Assembly: GCF_014199535.1 (NCBI RefSeq)
Contig: NZ_JACHNV010000002.1
Location: 744,001-808,000, forward strand
Direction: 5' to 3'
Source of the DNA: Hymenobacter latericoloratus
Lineage (GTDB): Bacteria; Bacteroidota; Bacteroidia; Cytophagales; Hymenobacteraceae
Length of the DNA: 64,000 nucleotides
The notes beneath the pieces were generated by a model. That model had not been told where the DNA came from, made no database searches, and saw nothing but the letters and a program-made list of their open reading frames with translations. Of the stretch, positions 43,053 through 52,004 are shown piece by piece (the first letter of the stretch is position 1; every line of letters starts with the position of its first letter). Made by a program: the position numbers and the translations under genes.

Positions 43053-44609
43053 ATGGCCGTAGGAAGCGCCTGCTGCGCCACGCCTGCCGCCTCAAATTTG
43101 CCTAGTTTTGTGCCCGGCAGCCAAGCTCAGCCAGAGAATAAGCCCGCGGCTGCCCCTGTACTTCGGCGCTTTAAGACGTATCGCATCAAACGCTTTCTAG
43201 GAAATATCAGCTTCGTGGTGCTGCTCAATCTGCTGGTGAAGCCGGCCTGGGTGGTACTGGAAAACGTGGTGCAGGACCGCCTCGGCCACGAGGTGTTCGG
43301 CACCTTTACCGCCCTGCTCACCCTGGCTACCATCGTGGCCGGCATCTCTGATCTGGGCACTACCCAGCTCACCACCAAGCGGCTGGCCGCCGCGCCGGGC
43401 TTTTTTCAGGAGTACTTCCCAACCCTGCTGCCGTTGCGCGTGGGACTGGGGGTAGGGTTTCTGGGGGCTACCGTGGGCGTGGGATGGGCGCTGGGCTACC
43501 GGGGCCACTGGCTGCTGCTGCTGGCCATTACGGCCGCCGGCCTGCTGCTAACCCAGTACATGCTGTTTCTGCGGGGCGTGCTGCAGGCCCACCAGCGGTT
43601 TAATACGGATGCGGTACTCTCGGTGCTGGAGCGGCTGCTGCTGCTGGGGCTGGTGCTGGCTTTGCTGCCCCTGGGGCTTACGCTGGACCGCTACGTGGGC
43701 GTGCGCACGGTGGCCGTAGGCTTTACCTTTCTGCTGCTGCTGGTGCTGATCCGGCGGTTTTACGGCCGCGTGGCCCTGCGCCCCCGGTGGGAGCAGGTCC
43801 GCCAGGTTTTGCTTGATAGCTGGCCCCTGGCCCTGATTACCTTGGTGTACGGCCTCAACGAGCGGGTAGATATGCTGATGCTGGAGCGGCTGGTATCGGC
43901 GAAAGAGGCCAGCTACTACGCCGCCGCCTACCGCTGGGTCGATGCCGTGATGATGTACCTCTGGACGGTGCTGCCGCTGTTTTTTGCCCGCTTTGCCCAC
44001 GCCACCGGCCGCCGGCAGGAGCAGCAGGACCTGCTCTGGTTTGGGCAGCGCGTGGTTACGGTGCCGCTCTTGTTCGTGGTGGGTTTCGGGCTGTTTCGGG
44101 GCGAGCTGCTGTTTTTTCAGTTTGCGCACAGCACCCCCGCCGAGGTAGCCCGCATGACCCAGTGCCTGCAGCTGCTGTTTCTGAACGTGCTGGTGCACGC
44201 CTTCTTCGCCCTCTACAGCACCCTGCTCACCAGCACCGACCACGAAAAGCCGGTTTCCTGGCTGGTGACGGGCAGTATAGCCCTGAATGTGGGCCTCAAC
44301 TTTCTGCTCATGCCCCGCTACGGCGCTCTGGCCGGGGCGGCCAATACCCTGCTCTGCGCCGTGGTAGTATCGGTGGGGTACGTGTGGCTGGTGCCGCGCC
44401 GGACCGGAGTGCAGCTGCCCTGGGCGATGCTGCTCCGGCTGGGGCTGGTGTTTGGCGGCCTGTGCGGCGGCTGGTACCTGCTGCGGACCTACGCTGGCCT
44501 GCCGTGGTGGCTGGAAACCGCCCTCGCGGGCCTCTGGCTGCTGGCCTTGGTGGCGGGGCTGGGGGTAGTAAAGCCTTCCGAAATTCGGCAGTTGCGGGGA
44601 AAGGCGTGA
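43053..44609 (+). CDS. Polysaccharide flippase (Wzx/MATE-like)
   Basis: 518 residues from ATG 43053, preceded by AGAGGAAA. A GTG at 43110 is an alternative start and sits on a consensus -7 box, so the true start is uncertain. About 12-14 membrane segments (FVVLLNLLVKPAWVVLENVVQD, then repeated hydrophobic helices), with the polysaccharide-synthesis/export family pattern and DLGTTQLTTKR after TM2. It would flip lipid-linked repeat units across the inner membrane. It faces away from wzz and is followed by a repeat mosaic that supplies its stop codon and then a glycosyltransferase. Confidence 0.85.
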   Translation: MAVGSACCATPAASNLPSFVPGSQAQPENKPAAAPVLRRFKTYRIKRFLGNISFVVLLNLLVKPAWVVLENVVQDRLGHEVFGTFTALLTLATIVAGISDLGTTQLTTKRLAAAPGFFQEYFPTLLPLRVGLGVGFLGATVGVGWALGYRGHWLLLLAITAAGLLLTQYMLFLRGVLQAHQRFNTDAVLSVLERLLLLGLVLALLPLGLTLDRYVGVRTVAVGFTFLLLLVLIRRFYGRVALRPRWEQVRQVLLDSWPLALITLVYGLNERVDMLMLERLVSAKEASYYAAAYRWVDAVMMYLWTVLPLFFARFAHATGRRQEQQDLLWFGQRVVTVPLLFVVGFGLFRGELLFFQFAHSTPAEVARMTQCLQLLFLNVLVHAFFALYSTLLTSTDHEKPVSWLVTGSIALNVGLNFLLMPRYGALAGAANTLLCAVVVSVGYVWLVPRRTGVQLPWAMLLRLGLVFGGLCGGWYLLRTYAGLPWWLETALAGLWLLALVAGLGVVKPSEIRQLRGKA

Positions 44610-45013
44610 TGAGGTGATGGGGTGATGAGGTAAATGGTGACAGGCGACGGGCGGCAGACTGCGGACTGGCGGCAGACTTCTGGCCGGAGGCCAGGCGTCT
44701 GCCGCCAGCCAATGGGGCAAGTCTCCCGACTTGCGGCCGCCAACGGCGGCCAGCTCGCGCCTGCTCTATCCGGGCCGCGTGGAGCCGCCACCTCTACACT
44801 CTCCGCCGGAGCTGTTCGGTTCATCTTTCAGGCCTGAAAAAATTGCTACCCCCTCTTGCGCACCCAAACGGCCCAAAAGAACCTAACGCGAGTTGGAAGA
44901 CTTGCCTTATTTGCCGGCAGACTTCTGACCGGAGGCCAGGCGTCTGCCCGCCAGTAGGCCCCTGTCACCTGTCACCTGTCACCATTTACCTCATCACCTC
45001 ATCACCTCATCAC
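44606..45013. repeat. Intergenic inverted-repeat mosaic, copy 2
   Basis: Arms 44606-44644 and 44975-45013 match at 38 of 39 positions as reverse complements, with GTGATGAGG/CCTCATCAC heptamers. Inside are two near-identical hairpins (44671-44703 and 44916-44948; stems GGCAGAC/GTCTGCC plus CTGGCC/GGCCAG). A GCAAGTC/GACTTGC hairpin (44717-44734), a GGCCGCC/GGCGGCC hairpin (44735-44751), and partial copies of the first unit complete it. No coding potential is evident. The flippase stop lies in the left arm, and the GT4 start follows the right arm by four bases. Confidence 0.85.
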
Positions 45014-45017
45014 CAAA

Positions 45018-46145
45018 TTGGAAATAGCCGTTAACGTCCGCTTTCTACTGCCCGGCGACAAGCTGGAGGGCATTGGGCGCTTCACGCTGGAAACGCTGCG
45101 CTGCTTAGTGCAGCAGCACCCCGAGCATACCTTCCATTTCCTGTTTGATCGGGCGTTTGATGAGCGGTACCGGTTGGGGCCGAACGTGGTGCCGCACGTG
45201 CTGGCCCCGCCGGCCCGGCACCCGCTGCTGTGGGTGGCTTGGTTTGAGGGGGCCGTGGCCCGCTGGCTGCGCCGGCACCGCCCGGCCGTGTTCCTCAGCC
45301 CCGACGGCTACACCACCCTGCGCACCCACGTACCCCGCGTAACAGTCATCCACGACCTCGCTTTCGAGCATTTTCCTGAAGACGTAAACCGCCTCGTGCT
45401 GAAGTACTACCGCTACTTTACCCCGCGCTTCGCGCGGGCCTCGCGGCGGGTAGTGGCCGTGTCGGAGGCTACCCGCCAGGACTTGATGCAAACCTACGGG
45501 GTAGCCCCGGAGAAAATCAGCGTGGTGTACAATGCCGCCGACCGCCACTTTCGGCCCCAGCCGGCGGCGGTGCAGCTGGCTACCCGGGAGCGGTTCAGCG
45601 CGGGCAAAGCCTACTTTTTGTTTGTGGGTGCCCTGCAGCCGCGCAAGAACCTGGTGAACCTGCTCCGCGCCTTCGATGCGTTCAAGACCAGTACCGGCGC
45701 GCCCGTGAAGCTGCTGGTAGTAGGCCGCACGGCCTGGAAAGCCGGCCCCATCTTCGAGGTGTACCAGCAGATGCGCCACCGCTCCGACGTGCACCTGACC
45801 GGCCGCGTAACGGACGCCGAACTGGTGGAGCTGTACGCGGCGGCCCTGGCTACCTGCTACGTGCCGTACTTCGAGGGCTTTGGTATTCCGGTTATTGAGG
45901 CCCAGGCCTGCGCCTGCCCGGTCATTACCTCCAGCTGCAGCTCCCTGCCCGAAGTAGCCGGCGGGGCGGCCCGCCTCGTCGATCCGTTTTCGGTGGCTTC
46001 CATTGCGGAGGGGCTGGGGGAGGTGTATGCCTCCGAGAGCTACCGCGCCGAGCTTACAGAACGTGGATTGCGTAACGTGGAGCGGTTTTCCTGGGAAGAA
46101 AGCGCCCGCCGCCTGTGGCTGGAAATTGAAGCATGTGTGGCGTAA
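45018..46145 (+). CDS. Family 4 glycosyltransferase
   Basis: 375 residues from a TTG start (MEIAVNVRFLLPGDKLEGIGRF is a typical start). The GT-B fold C-terminal half carries VPYFEGFGIPVIEAQACACPVITSSCSSLPEVAGGAARLVDPF, the E-x7-E sugar-nucleotide site with EGFG and EAQA. SEATRQDLMQTYGVAPEKISVVYNAAD and FVGALQPRKNLVNLLRAFD mark the inter-domain parts. Retaining transferase that adds a sugar in polysaccharide assembly. It lacks a normal upstream leader because the repeat ends four bases before the start. Confidence 0.92.
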   Translation: MEIAVNVRFLLPGDKLEGIGRFTLETLRCLVQQHPEHTFHFLFDRAFDERYRLGPNVVPHVLAPPARHPLLWVAWFEGAVARWLRRHRPAVFLSPDGYTTLRTHVPRVTVIHDLAFEHFPEDVNRLVLKYYRYFTPRFARASRRVVAVSEATRQDLMQTYGVAPEKISVVYNAADRHFRPQPAAVQLATRERFSAGKAYFLFVGALQPRKNLVNLLRAFDAFKTSTGAPVKLLVVGRTAWKAGPIFEVYQQMRHRSDVHLTGRVTDAELVELYAAALATCYVPYFEGFGIPVIEAQACACPVITSSCSSLPEVAGGAARLVDPFSVASIAEGLGEVYASESYRAELTERGLRNVERFSWEESARRLWLEIEACVA

Positions 46146-46229
46146 GCCGTAGCTTGCGGCTCTGCCGTGGCCGGAGGGTGTGCTAATCCGGCGCGGCCCC
46201 GGCTGCCAGTACCTGACGACCGACCTTCC

Positions 46230-46859
46230 ATGCACTTACACCGAATGCCGGGCCTGGTTCAGCAGCTGTTTCCGGACTGCCTCTGGCAGATGCCCGCTAC
46301 CGCGCCGCCTACCCTCTACCTCACCTTCGACGATGGACCTATTCCGGAGGAAACGCCCTTCGTGGTGGAGCAGCTGGCCAAATACGGGGCCAAAGGCACG
46401 TTCTTTTGCGTGGGCGACAACCTGCGCCGCCACCCCGAGGTAGCGCGGCTGGTTCTGGAGCAGGGGCACCGCCTGGCCAACCATACCTACCATCATATCA
46501 GCGGCTGGAGCCACTCGCGGGCCCACTACCTCCAAGATGTGGCCCGGTGCCAGGAGCTGCTCCGGGAGCTGCAGCCCGAGGCCCGGCCCTTGCTGCGCCC
46601 GCCCTACGGCCGCATCACGCCCGGCCTGGCCCGGGAGCTCAACCGCACCCACCAGATAGTAATGTGGGACATGCTCACTTGCGACTACGACCGGGAGTTT
46701 GCCCCGGAAGCCTGCCTGGCTACCGCCATTCGGCTGTCGCGGCCGGGCTCCATTGTGGTGTTTCACGACAGTCTGAAGGCCAGCCCCAACCTGCGCTACG
46801 TGCTGCCCCGCTACCTCGCCCATTTCGCTGAACGCGGCTACCGCTTCGAGCGGTTGTAA
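46230..46859 (+). CDS. Polysaccharide deacetylase (NodB fold)
   Basis: 209 residues from ATG 46230. TFDDGP (Asp34/Asp35) is the catalytic base/metal motif. NHTYHH gives the HxxxH pair (His85, His89), and RPPYGR and ITPGLARELN are the later motifs of carbohydrate esterase family 4. It would remove N- or O-acetyl groups from a polysaccharide, adjusting charge. No clear signal peptide is seen, so cytoplasmic or cryptic export is possible. It lies 84 bp past the GT4 and before another GT2 in the cluster. Confidence 0.92.
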   Translation: MHLHRMPGLVQQLFPDCLWQMPATAPPTLYLTFDDGPIPEETPFVVEQLAKYGAKGTFFCVGDNLRRHPEVARLVLEQGHRLANHTYHHISGWSHSRAHYLQDVARCQELLRELQPEARPLLRPPYGRITPGLARELNRTHQIVMWDMLTCDYDREFAPEACLATAIRLSRPGSIVVFHDSLKASPNLRYVLPRYLAHFAERGYRFERL

Positions 46860-47006
46860 GGGGTAGGAAAGCTGCCGCCCGCCTTCCGAACGGAAGGGTT
46901 TGGCTGGAAGCAAGGGGTAGGCGGATGGCGGGCAAGAGGCGCGCACCTTAGGCCGGAAACGGGAAGCGCACAGATAAATGCAGCGGCTGCCCGTTCTTTG
47001 TGCCCT

Positions 47007-48110
47007 ATGCTGCTGTTGCTGACCCTGTATTTTCTGAGCTGGTTTGGGCTGCTGGCCTTGTCGATGGGGCTTTTTGCCCGGCAGGGGGGTAGCAGACCGG
47101 GCCCATTGCCGGAGCCGCTGCCGCGCATCAGCATTCTTATTGCCGCTCGCAACGAAGAAGCCGCCATCGGCCGCTGCCTGCAGGCCATCCGGGCCCTGCG
47201 CTACCCCCCGGAGCTGGTTGAAGTCCTGCTCGGCGACGATGCCTCCACCGACGACACTGCCGCCGTGGCCGCCGCTGCTATGCAGGGCTACGACGGCTCC
47301 TTTCGCGTAATTCCTATTGCTGAGGCGCTGGGCACGGCCCGTGGCAAGGCCAACGTGCTGGCTCACCTGGCCCGCGCCGCCACTGCTGACTACTTCTTTA
47401 TTACCGATGCCGACATTGCCGTGCCGCCCACCTGGCTGCAGGGGCTGCTGGCCCACGCCGGGCCGGGCGTAGGTATTGTTACGGGCCTGACGCTGGTAAC
47501 GGGGCCGCGCCTGTTTCACCGCCTGCAGGGCCTCGATTGGCTGATGTCATTGGGGCTGGTGCAGGTGGTCACGGACCTGGGGCGGCCCGTAACGGCCATG
47601 GGCAACAACATGCTCATCACCCGCGTCGCCTACGAGGCCACCGGCGGCTACGAGCGGCTGCCTTTCTCCGTCACGGAAGACTACGAGCTGTTCCGGGCCG
47701 TGCTGCGGTGCGGCTACACCTCCCGCAACCTGTTCCGGCCCGAAATCCTGGCCGAGTCGCTGCCCCAGTACACCTGGGGCGGGCTGCTGCACCAGCGGCG
47801 GCGCTGGATGCGCGGGGTAGAGCAGCTGCCCGGCTGGCTGAAGCTTTGCCTGGCGCTATACGGCTCGTTTTACCTGGTGCTGGCGGGGTTGGCGGTGGCG
47901 GCAGGGGTAGGGCCGGCCCTGGGGGTGTGGGGGAGTAAGCTGCTGCTGCAGGGGGCATGGGCGTGGCTGTGCTTTCGGCGAGTAGGGCGCCGGGCGCCGC
48001 TGGAGCTGCTGCCTTTGTTTGAGCTGTACACGATTGTTCTTAGCGTGGGGCTGGTCATTTTCCGTCTGCTGCCGGTAGCCTTTATCTGGAAAGGCCGGCA
48101 ATACCGATAA
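47007..48110 (+). CDS. Family 2 glycosyltransferase, membrane-bound
   Basis: 367 residues from ATG 47007; an in-frame TTG precedes it by three codons. N-terminal membrane segment (LLLLTLYFLSWFGLLALSMGLF), then GT-A motifs: SILIAARNEEAAIGRCL, EVLLGDDASTDDT, YFFITDADIAVP (DxD), SVTEDYELF (ED) and HQRRRWMRG (QxxRW-type). Two to three C-terminal hydrophobic helices follow. It resembles the 35539 GT2 in layout, although sequence identity looks moderate. It is the last gene of the polysaccharide cluster. Confidence 0.9.
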   Translation: MLLLLTLYFLSWFGLLALSMGLFARQGGSRPGPLPEPLPRISILIAARNEEAAIGRCLQAIRALRYPPELVEVLLGDDASTDDTAAVAAAAMQGYDGSFRVIPIAEALGTARGKANVLAHLARAATADYFFITDADIAVPPTWLQGLLAHAGPGVGIVTGLTLVTGPRLFHRLQGLDWLMSLGLVQVVTDLGRPVTAMGNNMLITRVAYEATGGYERLPFSVTEDYELFRAVLRCGYTSRNLFRPEILAESLPQYTWGGLLHQRRRWMRGVEQLPGWLKLCLALYGSFYLVLAGLAVAAGVGPALGVWGSKLLLQGAWAWLCFRRVGRRAPLELLPLFELYTIVLSVGLVIFRLLPVAFIWKGRQYR

Positions 48111-48209
48111 AAAGTAGTTGTTTTTTAACTGCCCGATTTTCGCGGTGGAGCTTTGGCAAGGGCGGGCAGGAGCGGGGCTGCGTGTGCCGTAAGCGTATGG
48201 GCTGGAAGT

Positions 48210-48279
48210 GAAAAATGCCTTAATGGCCTTGCGGACGCATTTTTCGGGTGGATTTTCGGTCACACGGCTAATATCTTTG
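48210..48279 (+). promoter_or_regulatory. Candidate terminator and promoter upstream of the GH3 gene
   Basis: GAAAAATGC (48210-48218) pairs with GCATTTTTC (48237-48245), a terminator-like or operator-like hairpin. TATCTTTG (48272-48279) is a perfect TAnnTTTG box 113 bases before the GH3 ATG. Confidence 0.45.
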
Positions 48280-48391
48280 GCTACTCTGCTTCCGCTGGCA
48301 GCCCCATTGCCCGAGTGTTTCGGCCGGGGCAGGCCGGGAGGTGGCACTGGCTGGCCGCATCATCTTACCGCGTATTTATCCTTCCCGTTCC

Positions 48392-50698
48392 ATGCCCTTG
48401 TTCCCACCTCATTCCCGGGCCGTGCTGATGGCCGTCCTGTTCTGCGCTGCCAGCCCGACGACTTTCGCCCAAACCGGCAAGGCTGCCCGTACCGCTACCC
48501 CGGCGGCCTCCCAAACCGCTATGGCTATGGGCGCTACCGCTAACCGCCAGCAGGCCCTGATGGGCAACGAGGCGAAGATCGACCAGCTTCTGAAAAAGCT
48601 GACCTTGGAGGAGAAGATTGCCATGATTCACGCTACCTCCTCCTTCAACTCGGGGGGCGTGAAGCGCTTGGGCATTCCGGAAATGGCCACCTCCGACGGC
48701 CCCCACGGCGTGCGCCTGGAGCACGGCCGCGACTGGAAACCCGACGAAGGCGTGAACGACTCGGGTACCTACCTGCCCACCGGCAACACCCTGGCTTCTA
48801 CCTGGAACCCCGAGCTGGGCTACGCCTTCGGCGCGGTACTGGGCAGTGAGGCCGCGTTTCGGGGCAAGGATATCATTCTGGGCCCCGGCATCAACATCGT
48901 GCGCACGCCCCTGAACGGGCGCAACTTCGAGTACCTCAGCGAAGACCCCTACCTCGTCTCGAAGATGGTGGTGGGCTACATCCGCGGGGTGCAGGACCAG
49001 GGCGTATCGGCCAGCGTGAAGCACTACGCCGCCAACAACCAGGAGGAGCACCGCAACGACATTGACGTAGAGATGAGCGAGCGGGCCCTGCGCGAAATCT
49101 ACCTGCCGGGCTTCCAGGCGGCTATTCAGGAGGGCGGGGCGCATACGCTCATGGGTTCCTACAACAAGTTCCGGGGCCAGTACGCCACCCACAACGCCTA
49201 CCTCATGAACGACATCCTGAAAGGGGAATGGGGGTTCAAGGGGTTGGTTATCAGTGACTGGGGCTCGGTGCACGATACCCAGGAGGGCCTGCGCAACGGC
49301 ACCGACCTGGAAATGGGTACCGACCTTTCGCTGATGTACAACAGCGTGGACCAAACGGCCAGTCAGGTGAAACAAGAGGACATGCCCAGCCTCTACGACC
49401 GGTTTTTCTTTGGCCGGCCGGCCCTGGAAGCCGTGAAAAAGGATAAGTCCCTGGAGCCCCTGCTCGATGACAAGGTGCGCCGGATTCTGCGCGTGATGTA
49501 CGCCACCCACATGCTGGACGGGGCCAAGCGCAAGCCCGGCGCCTACAACACCCCCGAACACCAGGCTACGGCCCGCAAAGTGGCCGAGGAAGGCATCGTG
49601 CTGCTCAAAAACGAGGGCAATATCCTACCCCTCCGGAAAACCACGAAGTCCTTTGCCGTGATTGGGGCCAATGCTACCCGCGAAAACGCCCTGGGCGGCG
49701 GCAGCTCGCAGGTGAAGGCCAAGTATGAGATTACGCCCCTGCAGGGCCTGCAGAAAGCCCTGGGCCCCCAGGCGAAAATCACCTACGCCCCCGGCTACAA
49801 GATTGCCCGCAACCAAAAGGCCGATCCGCAGCTGATTGAGCAGGCCGTGGCCGCCGCCAAAGCCGCCGACGTGGCCATCATTGTGGGGGGCGCTACCCAC
49901 GGCTACGACTACAAAGTGTGGGCCGATAACGCCTACGACGCCGAAGGCTACGACAAGCCCGACATGAAGATGCCCTTCGGCCAGGACGAGCTGATTCAGG
50001 CCGTGCTCAAAGCCAACCCCAACACGGTGGTGGTCCTGCTCAATGGCGGCCCCATTGATGTATCGGCGTGGGCGGGGCAGGCCAAGGGCATCGTGGAGGC
50101 CTGGTACCCCGGCATGGAAGGCGGCAACGCCCTGGCCAGCATTCTGCTGGGTGACGTAAACCCCTCGGGCAAGCTGCCTTTCACTTTCCCCGTAAAGCTG
50201 GAAGACTCGCCGGCCCACAAGCTGGGTGAGTACCCCAGCACCCCCGGCAACCCCCTGAAACAGACCTATAAGGAAGATATCTTCGTGGGCTACCGCTACT
50301 TCGATACCTATAAGGTGGCGCCCCAGTTTGCCTTCGGCCACGGCCTCAGCTACACCTCCTTCGACTACGGCAAGCTCACGGTGAAGCCCGCCGCCCAGAG
50401 CGCCACGGTAACCCTGAACGTGCGCAACACCGGCAAAGTAGCCGGCGCCGAAGTAGTGCAGCTCTACGTGCATGATCACCAGGCCAGCGTGAAGCGCCCC
50501 GAGAAAGAGCTGAAAGCCTTCCAGAAAGTCTTCCTCAAGCCCGGCGAGTCGAAAACGGTGACCCTTACCCTGGGCCCCGACGCCTTCCGCTACTACGACG
50601 AAGCCAAGAAGCAGTGGGTGCTGGAGCCCGGCAAGTTCACCCTGCTCGTGGGCAGCTCCTCCCGCGACATCCGCCAGACGGGAGAGGTGAAGTTGTAA
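48392..50698 (+). CDS. Secreted GH3 beta-glucosidase-like glycoside hydrolase
   Basis: 768 residues from ATG 48392, chosen for its signal peptide (RAVLMAVLFCAASPTTFAQ). GH3 N-terminal TIM barrel: VKHYAANNQEEHRNDI holds the substrate KH, and GLVISDWGSV the nucleophile Asp289. The GH3 C-terminal alpha/beta sandwich follows (GIVLLKNEGNILPL, AIIVGGATHGYD), then a fibronectin-III-like domain (FAFGHGLSYTSFDYG onward). It would remove terminal beta-glucosyl or related residues in the periplasm or outside. There is no T9SS tail. A terminator hairpin within the following repeat mosaic ends the transcript. Confidence 0.94.
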   Translation: MPLFPPHSRAVLMAVLFCAASPTTFAQTGKAARTATPAASQTAMAMGATANRQQALMGNEAKIDQLLKKLTLEEKIAMIHATSSFNSGGVKRLGIPEMATSDGPHGVRLEHGRDWKPDEGVNDSGTYLPTGNTLASTWNPELGYAFGAVLGSEAAFRGKDIILGPGINIVRTPLNGRNFEYLSEDPYLVSKMVVGYIRGVQDQGVSASVKHYAANNQEEHRNDIDVEMSERALREIYLPGFQAAIQEGGAHTLMGSYNKFRGQYATHNAYLMNDILKGEWGFKGLVISDWGSVHDTQEGLRNGTDLEMGTDLSLMYNSVDQTASQVKQEDMPSLYDRFFFGRPALEAVKKDKSLEPLLDDKVRRILRVMYATHMLDGAKRKPGAYNTPEHQATARKVAEEGIVLLKNEGNILPLRKTTKSFAVIGANATRENALGGGSSQVKAKYEITPLQGLQKALGPQAKITYAPGYKIARNQKADPQLIEQAVAAAKAADVAIIVGGATHGYDYKVWADNAYDAEGYDKPDMKMPFGQDELIQAVLKANPNTVVVLLNGGPIDVSAWAGQAKGIVEAWYPGMEGGNALASILLGDVNPSGKLPFTFPVKLEDSPAHKLGEYPSTPGNPLKQTYKEDIFVGYRYFDTYKVAPQFAFGHGLSYTSFDYGKLTVKPAAQSATVTLNVRNTGKVAGAEVVQLYVHDHQASVKRPEKELKAFQKVFLKPGESKTVTLTLGPDAFRYYDEAKKQWVLEPGKFTLLVGSSSRDIRQTGEVKL

Positions 50699-50707
50699 GT
50701 GCAGTGC

Positions 50708-51052
50708 TGTCCTGGCGAGGGCACCGAAGCCATCCTTCCTGACCAGCTCCCTACCCCCTGAAATGTGACAGGTGACTGGAAAGGTGACATGGTGAAGTGC
50801 TGTCATGGCGAGGAGGCACGACGAAGCCATCCTTCCTGGCCCGCGTGCTACCCCCCTGAGATGTGACAAGCCCTTGACGACTGTGCGAGCGTCAAGGGCT
50901 TTTCACGTTATAGAGCTGGGCACAGAAGAGAGGAAGGATGGCTTCGTCGTGCCTCCTCGCCATGACAACCCGCCGCCGCCTCGCCATGACAACTCACTTC
51001 TTCGCCTCATCACTATTCACCCCATCACCATTTACCTCATCACCTCATCACC
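50708..51052. repeat. Intergenic inverted-repeat mosaic, copy 3, with REP-like inner hairpin
   Basis: Outer heptamers of the GTGACAGG type occur at 50765-50796, and CCTCATCAC/TCACC type at 51005-51052. Inside, perfect 37-base arms 50801-50837 and 50931-50967 form a REP-like unit (TGTCATGGCGAGG ... CATCCTTCCT). Degenerate extra copies lie at 50708-50739 and 50979-50994. Confidence 0.85.
50868..50903 (+). terminator. Intrinsic terminator of the GH3 gene
   Basis: AAGCCCTTGACG (50868-50879) pairs with its complement at 50890-50901, followed by TTTC. It lies at the centre of the third repeat mosaic. Confidence 0.7.
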
Positions 51053-51056
51053 TTCT

Positions 51057-51064
51057 TACCTTTG
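51057..51064 (+). promoter_or_regulatory. -7 promoter box abutting the TatD start
   Basis: TACCTTTG, a perfect TAnnTTTG, only four bases before the ATG at 51069. Transcription would begin at or within the start codon, giving an essentially leaderless message. Confidence 0.5.
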
Positions 51065-51068
51065 CGGC

Positions 51069-51845
51069 ATGCAACTTTCTGATTCGCACGCCCACGTTTA
51101 CTCCGAGCAGTTTAAGCCCGACCAGGACGAGATGCTGCTCCGGGCCTTCGAGGCCGGCGTGACCACCATCTTCATGCCCAACATCGACCACGCCAGCATT
51201 GACCCCATGCTGGAGGTGGAAGCCAAATATCCTTCGCAGTGCTTTGCCCAGATGGGCCTGCACCCCTGCCACGTTACCCGCCACTTCGAGAAGGAGCTCT
51301 ACGAGGTGGAAGCCTGGCTGAGCCGCCGGCCCTTCGCGGCGGTAGGGGAGTGCGGCATTGATTTGTACTGGGACAAAACCCATCTGGCCGAGCAGCAGGA
51401 GGCCCTGCGCATTCAGGTGGACCTGGCCAAAAAACACAACCTGCCCCTGGTGCTGCACACCCGCGAGGCCTTCCGCGAGGCCGCCGACATTATCACGGCC
51501 GCCCAGGATGGCACGCTACGGGGCGTGTTTCACTGCTTTTCCGGCACCCGCCAGGAGGCCGAGGAGGCAATCCGCCTGGGCTTTAAGCTGGGTATCGGGG
51601 GCGTGGCCACGTTCAAGAACGGCGGCCTCGACCAGGTGCTGCCGGGCCTGGAGCTGGACCATCTGCTGCTGGAAACCGACTGCCCCTACCTGGCGCCCAT
51701 TCCGTACCGGGGCAAGCGCAACGAGCCCGCCTACCTGCCCTTCGTGGCCCACCGCGTGGCGGAAATCATGGGCAAGGACCCCGAGGAAGTAGCCCAAGCC
51801 ACCACCCGCAACACCCTGGCCCTGTTTGGGGAGGTAGGGAAGTAG
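51069..51845 (+). CDS. TatD-family metal-dependent hydrolase
   Basis: 258 residues from ATG 51069; a frame extending up through the repeat to 50805 is ignored. The N-terminal DSHAH (His7, His9) is the metal pair. VGECGIDLYWD supplies the Glu, LVLHTREAF and VFHCFSGT further His residues, and LLETDCPYLAPIPYRGKRNEPAY the final Asp and substrate loop. TatD proteins are 3'-5' exonucleases that process single-stranded DNA and help in oxidative damage repair. Cytoplasmic; the length matches. It may be transcribed with asparaginase, but 160 bp and a repeat fragment lie between them. Confidence 0.95.
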   Translation: MQLSDSHAHVYSEQFKPDQDEMLLRAFEAGVTTIFMPNIDHASIDPMLEVEAKYPSQCFAQMGLHPCHVTRHFEKELYEVEAWLSRRPFAAVGECGIDLYWDKTHLAEQQEALRIQVDLAKKHNLPLVLHTREAFREAADIITAAQDGTLRGVFHCFSGTRQEAEEAIRLGFKLGIGGVATFKNGGLDQVLPGLELDHLLLETDCPYLAPIPYRGKRNEPAYLPFVAHRVAEIMGKDPEEVAQATTRNTLALFGEVGK

Positions 51846-51864
51846 GGAGGTCGAAAGAGCAGAT

Positions 51865-51900
51865 AGAACGTCATTCCGAGCTTGTCGAGGAATCTCGCGT
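51865..51900. repeat. Copy of the ATTCCGAGC...GAGGAATC repeat
   Basis: AGAACGTCATTCCGAGC starts a ~35-base unit ending GAGGAATCTCGCGT. It shares the AGAACGTCAT lead with the large inverted repeat at 58914 and the core with 37384-37410. Confidence 0.65.
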
Positions 51901-52004
51901 GCTGACGTGGCCGTGCTATCCACTCCTGCTCTCCCTGAGGCAATGCGCATCTAGCATAGGGGAGGCTCCCACGCCAAACGCCACAATAAGCCCTCGTTGC
52001 TAAC

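Noticed and set aside
48365..50869. Two long minus-strand frames over the GH3 gene
   Set aside because: Shadows of the GH3 coding strand; no recognisable domains.
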